This document shows positions 1 through 9,941 of a DNA stretch of 64,000 bases, in pieces; within the stretch, counting starts at the first letter, position 1; each line of letters starts with the position of its first letter. Source of the DNA: DASQFQ01 sp963811595 (lineage in GTDB: Bacteria > Actinomycetota > Thermoleophilia > Solirubrobacterales > Solirubrobacteraceae); assembly GCA_963811595.1 (NCBI GenBank), contig CAWERW010000012.1, positions 1-64,000 of the forward strand. The letters are read 5' to 3'. The notes under the pieces are model-generated. The model made no database searches. It saw only the letters and a list, made by a program, of their open reading frames with translations, and was not told the DNA's origin. A program made the position numbers and the translations under genes.

Positions 1-302
1 CTCCATGTAGGGCCGCACGCTGTCGAGCCCCTCCTGCACGCGCTCCTCGAGCGGCACCGGGTAGAGGTCGTGGATCAGCATCAGGCTCGCCACGACCCCG
101 TCCTCGGTCAGCCGCTCGCGCAGCCGGTCAGACCCGTCCTCGGCGATCGCCTCGAAGATGCGCTCGAGGCCCTCGCCGTAGAGGGCCATGAGCGCGCCCG
201 CGAGCTCCTCCGCGCCGCGCGCGCGAACGGGTCGCCGATCTGCTCGAGCTGTGCGGTCAGCTCCTCGACGCGGGCGACGAGGGCTTCGGGTTCGGCGCTC
301 AA
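1..302 (-). CDS. NifU-like domain protein of the hydrogenase operon (partial, frameshifted)
   Basis: This is the last gene of the hydrogenase operon visible here, and its 3' end runs off the window. The reading frame starts at a TTG that overlaps the large-subunit stop codon. After one frameshift near 215 it continues to a segment reading VQEGLDSVRPYME at the window edge. That segment is the typical entry to a NifU C-terminal (Fe-S scaffold) domain, which in group 1h hydrogenase clusters is preceded by a short helical domain. By family, NifU domains carry or deliver Fe-S clusters; a role in hydrogenase cluster assembly is inferred from position. The cluster-binding CxxC would lie outside the window, so it cannot be confirmed. 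Confidence 0.7.
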
Positions 303-2084
303 CACAGGCCCGTGGGCGTGTGCACCACCTTCCGCACCTTCCCTCCGCCGGTGTACATGTGCACGCCGCACGGCAGGCACGGGTCGAACGAGTGGACCGC
401 CCGCATGATGTCGACCCCCTTGAAGTTGTCGGGGCCGTTCTCCTCGAAGATCGGCGTGTTCTGCACCGCGTCCTCGTAGGGCCCCGGCGTCCCGTAGGAG
501 TCGCGCGGGTTGGCGTTCCACGGCGTCGGCGGGTACGGCTGGTAGTTCGCCACCTTGCCGTCGCGGATGACCATGTGGTGGGAGAGCACCCCGCGGGCCG
601 CCTCGTGGAAGCCGACGCTGACGGCGTCGTCGGGCACCTTGACCGGGTTCGAGCTGCGCGTGCGGCCGGCCCGGACCTCCTTCAGCGCCTCCTCGATCGT
701 GTACAGGCGCGAGCAGCGCCGAGTACGCCTGGTGGTAGGTGCGGGCGCGGTCGCGCTCGATCGCGTTCGACTTCTCCGGGACCTTCCACTCGAGGTCCAT
801 CTCCGGCATGAAGCCCGTCTTCGGGAGCGTCATGAGGATCGAGTCGCCGGTCGCCTTCAGGTAGCCGATGTCGACGAGGCCGGCCTTCGCGGTCACCCAC
901 TGGCGGGCGAACGGGCCGCCGCCGGTGTCGCACGCGACGTAGCGGTCGTTGCGCTTGTCGTACATGCGCGGCGAGACCACCCACGAGTACTTGTCGGCGA
1001 AGTCGCGCGCCTGCGGCTTGGGCAGCGTCACCTTGTTCCACGGGTGGCGCTTGTCGACCGGGTTGCCGAGCGGGTCGTGGGTGACGAACGTCTCCTCGTT
1101 GGTCCAGTCGTCGAAGTAGCTCGACCCCAGCAGGATCCGGATCGCGAGGTTGATCTCGACCAGGTCGGTGGTGATCAGCTCGCCGCCGATGACCAGGCCC
1201 GGCGTGATCTGCCGGGTGCGGCCCCACTCCGTCATGTCCTTGTAGTCGTAGTTCAGGACGTCCGGGTCGTCGAACGCGCCCCAGCACACGAGATCCGTCT
1301 CCCGGTAGCCGACCATGTCGTAGCCGGGGAGCTCCTGGAGGAAGAAGTCGTAGATGTCGTCGTGCATCGGCACGGTGCGCTTGCAGTAGTCCATGTAGCG
1401 CATGAGCCGCACGTAGTAGTCCGTGCACGTCTGGTGCGTGATGTCCGCGCTGACGCCGCCCGGCATGATCGTCGACGGGTGCGTGTGGCGGCCTCCGAAG
1501 AGGCAGTACATCTCGCGCGTGTAGCGGGCCACCTGGAGGGTCTCCAGGTAGAACTCGCCCGTGAACGGGTTGAGCGCCCGCATGATGTCGGCGATCGTCT
1601 TGTAGCCGTGGATGTCGCCGTGCGGCGACGGCGTCTTCTCGGCCTTCGCGAGCAGGGACGGGTTGGTGTCCTTGACCATCTGCTCGCAGAAGTCCACGTT
1701 GCACATGCAGTCGTTGTAGATCGCATGGTCGAACATGTAGTCGGCCTGCTCCGCCAGGTTGTAGGCGCAGTTGCCGAGCTTCGGCGGGTAGATGCCGTAG
1801 GCCATGTTCTGGCACAGCACCGACGTCGTGCAGTGGTTGTCGCCGCAGATGCCGCAGATGCGGCTGGTCAGGAAGTGCGTGTCGCGCGGGTCGATGCCCT
1901 TCATGAAGATGTCGAACCCGCGGAAGATCATCGAGGTCGAGTAGCACTTCTCGACCGTGCGGTTCTCGAAGTCGATGTCCGCGTGGATCCCGAGCGACCC
2001 GACGATGCGGGTGATCGGATCCCACGACATCCGCTTGACGTCGACCTTCTTGCCGGGCTCAGGTGTCGTCTCAACTGTCGACAT
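299..2084 (-). CDS. hhyL: [NiFe]-hydrogenase large subunit, group 1h type (frameshifted)
   Basis: This is the catalytic subunit of an uptake hydrogenase that oxidises H2 at a Ni-Fe(CN)2CO centre. The N-terminal L1 motif RICGICGDNH (two active-site cysteines, about residue 75) and the C-terminal L2 motif DPCLPCGVHMY are both visible. A tail of about 19 residues follows the L2 histidine, as expected for a precursor trimmed by a maturation protease. Long stretches such as DPITRIVGSLGI and HDPLGNPVDKRHPWN match the high-affinity actinobacterial group 1h enzymes. A frameshift near 712 moves the last third into another frame; both sides are conserved, so I read it as one gene of about 595 residues. 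The small-subunit gene ends 18 bases upstream and a GAGGAG ribosome site precedes the ATG. Confidence 0.95.
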
Positions 2085-2102
2085 GGCTCGCTCCTCTCTC
2101 CT

Positions 2103-3165
2103 CTACCAGCGCTTCTGGTAGCCAGTGGTGAGCTCGGCCCGGTTGTGACGCCACTCCGGCTCCTTGTCGTACTTGCGCTTGATGTTCATGTTGCGGCCCC
2201 AGCGCAGCAGCGGGCCGTAGGTGAAGCGCGCCGCCGTCGAGGAGATCCCGCCCATCGGGTCGGGGTCCATGAACGGCATGTACTTGTCGGGGAAGCCCGG
2301 CATCGTGCAGGCCATGCAGATGCCGCCGACGTTGGGGCAGCCGCCGATGCCGTTGACCCAGCCGCGCAGCGGCACGTTGCACTTGACCACCGGCCCCTTG
2401 CAGCCGAGCTTGACCAGGCAGCGGTGGTCCGAGCCGTACTCGGTCGCGAAGTTGCCCGACTCGTAGAACGCGGCGCGGTTGCAGCTCTCGTGCGCGGTGC
2501 GCTCGAACAGCCACTTCGGGCGGCCGACGTCGTCGAGCTCCGGCACCGGCGCCATCCCCGCGAGCGCGAACACGAGGTACATCAGCGTCTCGGTGATGTT
2601 GTCGGGCTGCGCCGGGCAGCCGGGGATGTTCACGATCGGGATGCCCGCCTTGGACTTCCACTTCCAGCCCAGGTAGTCGGACGAGGCCCATCGCGCCGGT
2701 CGGGTTGTTCTTCATCGCCGGGATGCCGCCGTAGGTGGCGCACGTCCCGACCGCGACGACCGCGGCGGCCTTGGGCGCGAGGCGGTCGATCCACTCGTTG
2801 GTGGTGATCGGCTGGCCCGTGTCGGGGTTGTCGCCCATCGCGGCGAAGTAGCCGTCGCCCGAGAGCTTCTCGTTCGGCAGCGAGCCCTCGAGGATCAGCA
2901 CGAACGGGTCGAGCTTGCCGGCCTCGGCGTCCCACCAGGCCTGCATGAACTCGCTGCCCTGCTCGAAGGCGAGCACGGGGTTGTGGACGACCACGCGCGG
3001 CATGCCCGGGATCGCGCCGGTGATGATGTCCTCGAGCGAGGGGTTGGTGGCCGAGGTCATGCCGACCGAGTCGCCGTCGCAACTGAGTCCCGTCGTCATC
3101 CAGATCACGTGTGCGGTGATCGCCTCGGTCTCGTTCTGCTTCGGGACGAACTCGGTTGCGGCCAT
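2103..3165 (-). CDS. hhyS: [NiFe]-hydrogenase small subunit, group 1h type (frameshifted)
   Basis: This is the electron-transfer subunit that carries the Fe-S clusters and pairs with the large subunit just downstream. It is about 354 residues. The N-terminal region has LSCDGDS where most small subunits have CxxC, so the second proximal-cluster cysteine is replaced by aspartate. This 3Cys-1Asp arrangement is known from the actinobacterial-type enzymes. GTCATYGG, GCPAQPDN and a cysteine-rich C-terminal third (GCKGPVVKC, GGCPNVGGICMAC) supply the other ligands. No twin-arginine signal is present and the protein starts MAATEFVPK. One frameshift lies near 2680. A GGAGGAG ribosome site precedes the ATG, 22 bases after the hypE stop. 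Confidence 0.94.
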
Positions 3166-3187
3166 GCCGTCCTCTCCTCCTCGTTCC

Positions 3188-4270
3188 TCAACAGATCCGC
3201 GGCAGCGGATCCCCGACCAGCTGGTCCATCACGCGCTTGCCACCGAAGGCCGTCTGGACCAGCACCATCCCAGGCGGCTCCGTCTTCACCTCGCCGATCT
3301 CCGCGGCCTGCCTCGCAGCCCTCGACCGAGCGCAGCGCGGCCAGCGCCGCGTCGGCCCGCCTCGGGCGCCACGAAGGCGACGAGCTTGCCCTCGTTCGCC
3401 ACGTACATCGGGTCGATCCCCAGGATCTCCGCCGCGCCCGCGACGGCCGGGTGCACCGGCACCGCGGCCTCGCGCACGATCATCGCCACGCCCGAGGCGC
3501 GCGCGAGCTCGTTGAGCACCGAGGCGACGCCGCCGCGGGTGGCGTCGCGCATGCAGCGCAGCTCGGGCCCGGCGGCGTCGAGCAGCGCGTCGACCGCGGG
3601 CCACAGCGAGCGCGTGTCCGACTCGATGTCCGCCGCCAGCTCGAACTCGCCGCGCGCGAGCATGATCGCCGTGCCGTGCTCGCCGATCGAGCCGGAGACG
3701 AGGATGCGGTCGCCGGGGCGCAGGCTCTGCGGCGACAGCGACGCGCGCGGGTCGCGGCGGCCGACGCCGGTCGTGCACAGGAACATCCCGTCGGCGTGGC
3801 CGCGCTCGACGACCTTGGTGTCGCCGGCGACGATCTCGACGCCGGCCGCCGCGCGCCGCCGCGGCGATCGCGTCGACCTCCGCGCGCAGGGTGTCGGCGT
3901 CGAGCCCCTCCTCGAGGATCATCGCCAGGCTCAGCGCGAGCGGGCGCGCGCCGGAGACGGCGAGGTCGTTGACCGTGCCGTTGACCGCGAGGTCGCCGAT
4001 CGAGCCGCCCGGGAAGCGCAGCGGCGAGACCACGAACGAGTCGGTGGTGATCGCGAGGTCGTCGCCGACCGCGCCGGCGTCGGCCATCGCCGCGCCGGCC
4101 TCGGAGCCGAAGGCGGGCACGAACAGCCCCTCGATCAGCGTCTGCGTCGCCTTGCCGCCGGCGCCGTGGGCCATCGTGATCGCGGCGTCCTTGAACTTCG
4201 GCCGCTTGCTGCGGACGGTCTCGATGATGTCGAGGACCTTGCGCTCGCGTTCGGAGACGGCGTCGCTCAC
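3188..4270 (-). CDS. hypE: Hydrogenase maturation protein HypE (frameshifted)
   Basis: HypE dehydrates a carbamoyl group on its C-terminal cysteine to a thiocyanate, the source of the active-site cyanide ligands. The conserved C-terminus PRIC is present immediately before the stop. The N-terminal nucleotide-binding part shows ITMAHGAGGKATQTLI and a DDLAITTDSFVV segment typical of the PurM/HypE fold. Frameshifts occur near 3855 and 3350, and the middle part is read in another frame with a DATRGGVASVLNELA motif. The total is about 360 residues, normal for the family. The GTG start overlaps the hypD stop (GTGA), so the two are likely translationally coupled. Confidence 0.95.
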   Translation of the reverse strand: MSDAVSERERKVLDIIETVRSKRPKFKDAAITMAHGAGGKATQTLIEGLFVPAFGSEAGAAMADAGAVGDDLAITTDSFVVSPLRFPGGSIGDLAVNGTVNDLAVSGARPLALSLAMILEEGLDADTLRAEVDAIAAAARGGRRRDRRRRHQGRRARPRRRDVPVHDRRRPPRPARVAVAAEPAPRRPHPRLRLDRRARHGDHARARRVRAGGGHRVGHALAVARGRRAARRRRARAALHARRHPRRRRLGAQRARARLGRGDDRARGRGAGAPGRRGRGGDPGDRPDVRGERGQARRLRGARGGPTRRWPRCARSRAARQAAEIGEVKTEPPGMVLVQTAFGGKRVMDQLVGDPLPRIC

Positions 4271-5383
4271 ACGACCTCCCGCTCCCGGGCGAAGCGCCCG
4301 AAGTTGTAGTAGGCCGCGCAGGCGCCCTCGCTCGACACCATGCAGGTCCCGATCGGGCGCTCCGGCGTGCAGGCGGAGCCGAACACCTTGCACTCGAACG
4401 GCTTGATGACGCCCTTGAGCACCTCGCCGCACTGGCACGCCTTGGGGTCGGCGACGCGCACGCCCGGCACCGTCCAGCGGCGCTCGGCGTCGAGGTCGGC
4501 GTAGGCCTCGGAGAGCTTCAGCCCCGAGTGCGAGATGAAGCCGAGCCCGCGCCACTCGAAGTGCGGGCGCAGCTCGAACACCTCGGCCATCACCTCGAGC
4601 GCGCGCTGGTTGCCGTCGTAGGGGACGACGCGCTTGTACTGGTTCTCGACCTCGCAGCGCCCCTCGGCGAGCTGCTTGAGGATCATGTGGACGCCCTGGA
4701 GGATGTCCAGCGGCTCGAAGCCCGAGACGACGATCGGCTTGCCGTAGTCGGCGGGGATGAACTCGAACGGCCGCGCGCCGACGACGGTCGAGACGTGCCC
4801 GGGGCCGACGAAGCCGTCGAGCCGCAGGTCGGGCGAGTCGAGCAGCGCGCGCAGCGGCGGCACGATCGTCACGTGGTTGCACATGCACGAGAAGTTCGTC
4901 GATGCCCTCGGCCTTCGCGCGCTTGAGCGTCAGCGCGGTCGACGGCGCGGTCGTCTCGAACCCGATCGCGAAGAAGACGACCTGGCGGTCGGGGTTGGCC
5001 TTCGCGATCCGCAGCGCGTCGAGCGGCGAGTAGACCATGCGGATGTCGGCGCCCGCCGCCTTCGCGTCGAGCAGCGAGCCGTCCGAGCCCGGCACGCGCA
5101 TCATGTCGCCGAAGCAGGTGAAGATCACGCCCGGCTGGTGGGCGAGCGCGATGCCGTCGTCGACGCGCCCCATCGGGATCACGCACACCGGGCAGCCGGG
5201 GCCGTGGACGAGCTCGACGTTGGCGGGCAGCAGGTCGTCGAGGCCGTACTTGTAGATCGAGTGCGTGTGCCCGCCGCACACCTCCATCACCTTGTAGTGG
5301 CGGCCGGGCTCGACGATCGAGAGGATCTCGCCGGCCAGCGCCTGGCCGAGCTCGGCGTCGCGGAACTCGTCGACGAACTTCAC
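4267..5383 (-). CDS. hypD: Hydrogenase maturation protein HypD (frameshifted)
   Basis: HypD is the Fe-S scaffold on which, with HypC, the Fe(CN)2CO unit is assembled. The sequence shows VMEVCGGHTHSI, HGPGCPVCVIP, CFGDMMRVPG and GFETTAPSTA in order, then a CMCNHVTIVPP segment and a C-terminal cysteine cluster (PKACQCGEV, CKVFGSACTPE) that binds the 4Fe-4S cluster. The total is about 372 residues. A single frameshift near 4893 separates the N-terminal half from the C-terminal half. The GTG start overlaps the stop of the preceding HypC-like gene. Confidence 0.96.
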
Positions 5384-5577
5384 GCGATCGCCGTCCCCGC
5401 GTGGACGAGCACCTCGTCGCCCGGGCCGGCGTCGACGAGCGCGATCTCGACCGTGCTGCGCTCGCCCTCGGCGCTCTCGCAGAGCGCGAGGCAGCGCTCG
5501 TCGTCGACCTCGATCACGCGCATCGCGACGGCCACGTCGCCGCAGGTGATGCACGTGTCCGAGGTGCAGTCGGTCAC
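5380..5577 (-). CDS. Small HypC-like hydrogenase accessory protein
   Basis: This is an intact 65-residue protein between hypC and hypD, overlapping both by GTGA junctions. It lacks the usual HypC N-terminus (Met-Cys) and instead has the cysteine pattern CTSDTCITC near residues 4-12. The rest resembles the HypC barrel, including the C-terminal GDEVLVHAGTAIA. Proteins of this kind are annotated as HypC/HupF-family chaperones in actinobacterial hydrogenase operons. I infer a dedicated chaperone or metal-handling role alongside the canonical HypC. The start is a GTG. Confidence 0.75.
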   Translation of the reverse strand: MTDCTSDTCITCGDVAVAMRVIEVDDERCLALCESAEGERSTVEIALVDAGPGDEVLVHAGTAIA

Positions 5578-5855
5578 TCGATCAGTGACCCCTTGAGCTC
5601 CTCGAGCTCCTGCTCGTACTCGGCGCCCATCCCCTTGAGCAGCTCGAGCGTGGCCTGCGCTTCTTCCTCGTCGACCTGGGAGAGCGCGAAGCCGACGTGG
5701 ATGAGCACCCAGTCGCCCGGTCCGACGCCGCCGCCGGGGTCGGCGTCCAAGAGGCCGATATTCACGTTCCGTTGGACCCCGGCGACGTCAACTTTGGCGA
5801 GCCGGTTCCCAACGTCGACTACCTCGATGATGCGGCCAGGGATGGCCAAGCACAT
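5574..5855 (-). CDS. hypC: Hydrogenase maturation chaperone HypC
   Basis: This is an intact 93-residue protein starting MCLAIPGRI, the defining HypC N-terminus whose Cys2 binds the Fe(CN)2CO precursor and the large-subunit precursor. GDWVLIHVGFALS is the conserved HypC barrel segment, and the C-terminal EEEAQATLELL helix is typical. It is the first gene of the operon. A GGGAG ribosome site lies upstream of the ATG and a promoter with a palindrome sits about 40-65 bases upstream. The stop overlaps the start of the second HypC-like gene. Confidence 0.97.
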   Translation of the reverse strand: MCLAIPGRIIEVVDVGNRLAKVDVAGVQRNVNIGLLDADPGGGVGPGDWVLIHVGFALSQVDEEEAQATLELLKGMGAEYEQELEELKGSLIE

Positions 5856-5890
5856 CGCGGTCTCCCATCATTGGGGTCCTGACTCGGGGC

Positions 5891-5920
5891 AAGCTACTCC
5901 TCCGTGCCGAATCGGCACAA
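5891..5920 (-). promoter_or_regulatory. Candidate hydrogenase operon promoter with internal palindrome
   Basis: Reading the minus strand upstream of hypC, a TTGTGC (5920-5915) and a TAGCTT (5896-5891) are separated by 18 bases, like a sigma-70-type -35/-10 pair. Between and overlapping them lies a perfect inverted repeat, GTGCCGA/TCGGCAC with a 1-base centre (5904-5918). A repressor bound there would block the polymerase. The predicted 5' UTR to the hypC ATG is about 30 bases. The regulator is unknown. Confidence 0.45.
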
Positions 5921-5928
5921 CCACGTAG

Positions 5929-7526
5929 TCAGGTCTGTCTCTTCGGCGCGACCTGCACGTAATCCGGAGTTGTTGCGTAATCACATGTGACGCGGCCATC
6001 TGCGGCGCGCACCTGAGCACCGTCAGGCGGGTCGCCGTCGAGCGCCGCCGGCGCAGCCGCGCGAGCGTCCGCCGCGACGGCCTTGAGGCGCAGCTTCGCC
6101 GGCCCGGCGGGGACGCGCTTCGCGCGTGCGCGCGACGGTCACGTTGCGGGGCCGGAAGGTCGAGCCGCGCTGGCCCGGCACCGTCCCGAGCTGCGGCGAG
6201 CGCAGCGCGGCGACTGCGCGGCCGCGGCTGCGTGCTGCGGACCTCGATCGCCACGCCGCGGCGCAGCTGCGCGAGCGTCACGCGCGTGGGCGCGCGGACC
6301 GACAGCGCGCGGGCTCGACGACCGCCGGGCGCCGCACCGGCGCGGGCGCGGGCGGAGCGCCCGGCGCCCGCGAACGGCCCGCGCACCTCGTAGGTGACGC
6401 CGAAGTCGAACGCGCGCTGGGCGGAGAAGTACATGCGGTCGCCGGCGGGGTTGAAGGCGACGCCGGCGAGCTCGTTGCCGCGGCCGGCCGGGCCGCTGCG
6501 CCGCCGGGCCCGGTGAGCCGCAGGAACGGCGCGACGATGCGGCCAGGCGTGATCACGCAGATCTCCATGTTGCCGCCGTCCTCGCACACGTAGAGCTCGC
6601 CCGCGCGCGTGACCGTGAGGTTGTCGACGCCCTTGCAGCGGCGCTGTCGCCGTCATAGAGGACCGTCGAGCCGCCCGGTCGCGACGTCGAGGTCCCAGAC
6701 CCGGTTGTCGCCCTTGGTCGAGAAGTAGACGTGGCCGGAGTCGAACCAGATCCCCTCGCCGCCGTTGAAGTGCTTCATCCCGGCGACCTGGTGGCGCGTC
6801 GCGGCGGTGATGCCGCTCGGGATCAGGGACCGGCGCGCGACCAGCCGCCGCCGCCGCGAGCAGCGACCTCGAGCCGCCCGTCGGAGAGGTCGGGATAGCG
6901 CGTCGGGCGTGAAGCGGTAGAGCGCCGCCGTCGCGCTTGTCCTCGGTCATGTAGACGTGGCGGCCGCCGGGGTCGACGCACGCCGCCTCGTGGTTGAAGG
7001 TCCCGAGCGCCGGGCCGGATCGTGCCCTGGCCGGCGCGCGTCGGATCGCACTCCCAGACGTGGCCGCCGTCGTACTCCTCGCAGGACAGCCACGTGCCCC
7101 ACGGCGTCGGGCCGCCCGCGCAGTTGGCGTTGGTGCCGGCGAGGATCCGGTAGGCGTCGGCGATCCGGCCGTCGGGGTGGAAGCGCATCGCCGACGTGCC
7201 GGCGCCGCTCGGCGGCGAGCGACTCGGAGTTCGAGGTCAGCACCCAGCCGCCGCCCGGCAGCCCGAAGGTCGCGCCGCCGTCGGGGTAGATGTGCCACGG
7301 GTAGCCGTGCCGCGACGCGGCTCGGTTGGCGCGCGCGACGATCCGCGACGTGAAGCCCGGCGGCAGCCGCAGCCCGTTGGCGTCGGCGGCCAGCAGCGCG
7401 CCGTAGGGGCTCGGGCCGGCGACGACGGCGTCGGCGGCGAGCGCCGAGCGCCAGAACGCCGGGCCGAAGGCGAGCGCGCCGCGCGCCGCCCGCCGCGAGG
7501 AAGCGGCGGCGCGCTGGCGTCGTCAC
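5929..7526 (-). CDS. Secreted PhoX/DUF839-family protein (frameshifted)
   Basis: The family includes calcium-dependent alkaline phosphatases exported by the Tat system. The N-terminus reads TTPARRRFLAAGG, a twin-arginine-like signal. Conserved family pieces appear across several frames: PTPWGTWLSCEEYDGG, GTFNHEAACVDP, YMTEDKRDGGAL, and a CEDGGNMEICVI segment. A positively charged repetitive C-terminal region follows. At least four frameshifts make the last 40 or so codons unclear, and the stop may be near 5929 or 5868. The GTG start at 7526 overlaps the likely stop of the upstream acetoacetyl-CoA synthetase gene. Phosphatase activity is a family-level guess. Confidence 0.75.
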
Positions 7527-9482
7527 TCCGAGGCGCGCTGCTCGGCGAGCTCGACGAACTAGTCGAGCGCCTTCGGGTTCGCGAGCGAGTCGCGGCTCGC
7601 GGCCTTCTCGGCCGGCGTGCCGGTGAGGATCTTCTTGACCGGCACCTCGAGCACCTTGCCCGACAGCGTGCGCGGGACCTCCTCGACCTGGAAGACCTCG
7701 CTCGGCACGTGCCGCGGCGAGCAGTCCTCGCGCACGCGCTTGGCGATCGCCTTCTCGAGGTCCTCGTCGAGCTCGGCGCCCTCGCGCAGCACGACGAACA
7801 GCGGCATCCAGGCGTCGTCGCCCTTGGCGATGTCGACCACCAGCGCGTCGGTGATCTCGTCGAGCGCGAGCACGGCGCGGTAGATCTCGGCGGTGCCCAT
7901 GCGGATGCCGCCGCGGTTGATGGTCGAGTCCGAGCGGCCGGTGATGACGGCGGTGCCGCGCTCGGTGATGCGGATCCAGTCGCCGTGGCGCCAGACGCCG
8001 GGGTACATCTCGAAGTAGGACTCGCGCAGCTTCTCGCCGTCCTCGTCGTCCCAGAAGTAGATCGGCATCGACGGCATCGGCGCGGTGATCACGAGCTCGC
8101 CGACCTCGTCGATCACGGCGTTGCCGTCCTCGTCGTAGGCCTCGACCTTCGCGCCCAGCGACGCGGCCCTGCAGCTCGCCGCGGTAGACCGGCAGCAGCG
8201 GCACGCCGCCGACGAACGCGGTGCACATGTCGGTGCCGCCGCTGGTGGAGAACAGCCAGGTGTCGCTTGCCGACGTGCTCGTAGACCCACTCGAAGCCCT
8301 CGGGCGCGAGCGGCGAGCCGGTCGAGCCGACGCTGCGCAGCGCCGACAGGTCGCGGCCCTCGGCGGGCTCGACCTCGGCCTTCATGCAGGCGGCGAGGTA
8401 GGCGGCGCTCGTGCCGAAGCAGGTCATGCCGGTCTCCTCGGCGAGGTCCCACAGCACGCCCATGTCGGGCGTGCCGGGGTTGCCGTCGTAGAGCACGATC
8501 GAGGCGTCGGTGAGCAGCGACGCCGACCAGGAAGTTCCACATCATCCAGCCCGTGGTGGTGAACCAGAAGACGCGGTCGCCCTCCTGCGCGTCGAGGTGC
8601 AGGTGGTGCTTCTTGAGGTGCTCGAGGAGGATCCCGCCCTGCGAGTGCACGATCGCCTTCGGCAGGCCGGTGGTGCCCGAGGAGTAGAGGACCCACAGCG
8701 GGTGGTCGAACGGGACGCGCTCGAACGTCGAGCTCCTCGTCGGTGGCCGGGAACGCCTCGTCCCAGTCGCCCCCGTCGCCGTCGAGGTAGCCGAGCGTCA
8801 CCGTGCGCTCGAGCGAGGGCATCTCGCCCTGGACGCGCTCGATCAGCTCGCTGCGGTCGTGGTCCTTGCCGCCGTAGCGGTAGCCGTCGACGGTGAGCAG
8901 CACCTTCGGCTCGATCTGGGCGAAGCGGTCGACGACCGAGCGCGCGCCGAAGTCCGGCGAGCAGCTCGACCAGACCGCGCCGAGGCTCGCGGTGGCGAGG
9001 AAGGCGGCGATCGTCTCGGGGATGTTCGGCATGTAGGCGACGACGCGGTCGCCGCGCTCGATCCCCATCGCCCGCAGGCCGGCGGCGACGCGCGCGGTCT
9101 GCTCGCGCAGCTCGTCCCACGTCCACTCCCCGAGCGTCGCGCAGCTCGGAGGCGTGGCGGATCGCCACGCGGTCGCCGGGCCGGTCGCGGAAGATGTGCT
9201 CCGGGTAGGAGAGCTCGGCGCCGGTGAACCACTGGGCGCCCGGCATCGAGGCGTCGGCGAGCACCTCGTCGTAGCTCGCCTGGACGTCGAAGAACTCCCA
9301 GATCGAGCCCCAGAACGCCTCGAGCTCCTCGGTCGACCAGCGCCACAGCGCGTCGTAGTCGTCGAAGCTCGAGCCCGCGCTCGGATCCTCGAGCCAGCGC
9401 ATGTAGCGCGTCATCGTCGCGCGCTCGCAGCAGCTCCTCCGGGGGCTCCCAGAGGAGGTCCCCCTGCTTGCTCCGTCGCCAT
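7523..9482 (-). CDS. Acetoacetyl-CoA synthetase (acetoacetate-CoA ligase), frameshifted
   Basis: This ATP-dependent adenylate-forming enzyme activates acetoacetate to acetoacetyl-CoA. Visible motifs are SYPEHIF and PNIPETIAAFLA in the N-terminal half, the adenylation signature LYSSGTTGLPKAIVH, the family motif TTTGWMMWN, and SGKVLEVPVKKIL with SRDSLANP near the C-terminus. The true start is the ATG at 9482: reading DLLWEPPEELLRA after a G5 homopolymer error restores the typical N-terminus. Further frameshifts lie near 9141, 8726, 8525, 8264 and 8165. An in-frame TAG at 7559-7561 precedes a plausible continuation (FVELAEQRASE) to a TGA that overlaps the next gene. The total is about 650 residues, normal for the family. 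Confidence 0.93.
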
Positions 9483-9501
9483 CGTGGGTAGCTTACGGCG
9501 C

Positions 9502-9941
9502 GTGAGCGATCCGGAGCCCATGGACACCGAGAAGGTCCTCGAGCAGCTCAACGAGGCGCTCGAGCTGCAGCTGCGCTCGCTGCTGCAGTTCACGCAGGCG
9601 TCGGGCTCGATGTTCGGCCTCGAGGTCCAGGGCGTGGCCGAGAAGCTGTGGACTTCGCGCAGCACGAGCTCGAGGACACGCGGCTGGTCGTCGAGAAGAT
9701 CACCGCGCTCGGCGGCGACCCGACGACGAAGGTCGGCGAGCTCAAGTGGCACCCCGACCCGGCGACCGCGCTCGACCACCTGATCGAGACCGAGGACGAG
9801 GCGACCGAGGCGCTGCACGCGGTGATCCCGCACTCCGGCCAGGAGGCGCGCTCGGAGGCGCTCGAGCACCTGATGGAGCACATCATCATGCGCAAGCAGA
9901 ACCAGATCGACTGGCTGCGGCGGGCGCGGCGCGAGCCATGA
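9502..9941 (+). CDS. Ferritin-like four-helix protein (frameshifted)
   Basis: This is a small helical protein of about 140-146 residues. The segments EALELQLRSLLQFTQ, AQHELEDTRLVVEKITALGGDP and LIETEDEATEALHAVIP follow the layout of bacterioferritin/ferritin-like proteins, in which Glu and His pairs on the helices bind a di-iron centre. One frameshift near 9650 joins the halves. A GTG at 9502 or an ATG at 9520 could start it; a TAGCTT box just upstream favours the GTG. The stop overlaps the next start (ATGA). Iron or redox function is inferred from fold only. Confidence 0.7.

Noticed and set aside
555..2807. Long open frame on the plus strand opposite the hydrogenase genes
   Set aside because: It is a shadow of high-GC codon bias. 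Its translation is low-complexity Arg/Val/Asp-rich with no motif, while the minus strand encodes clear hydrogenase motifs.
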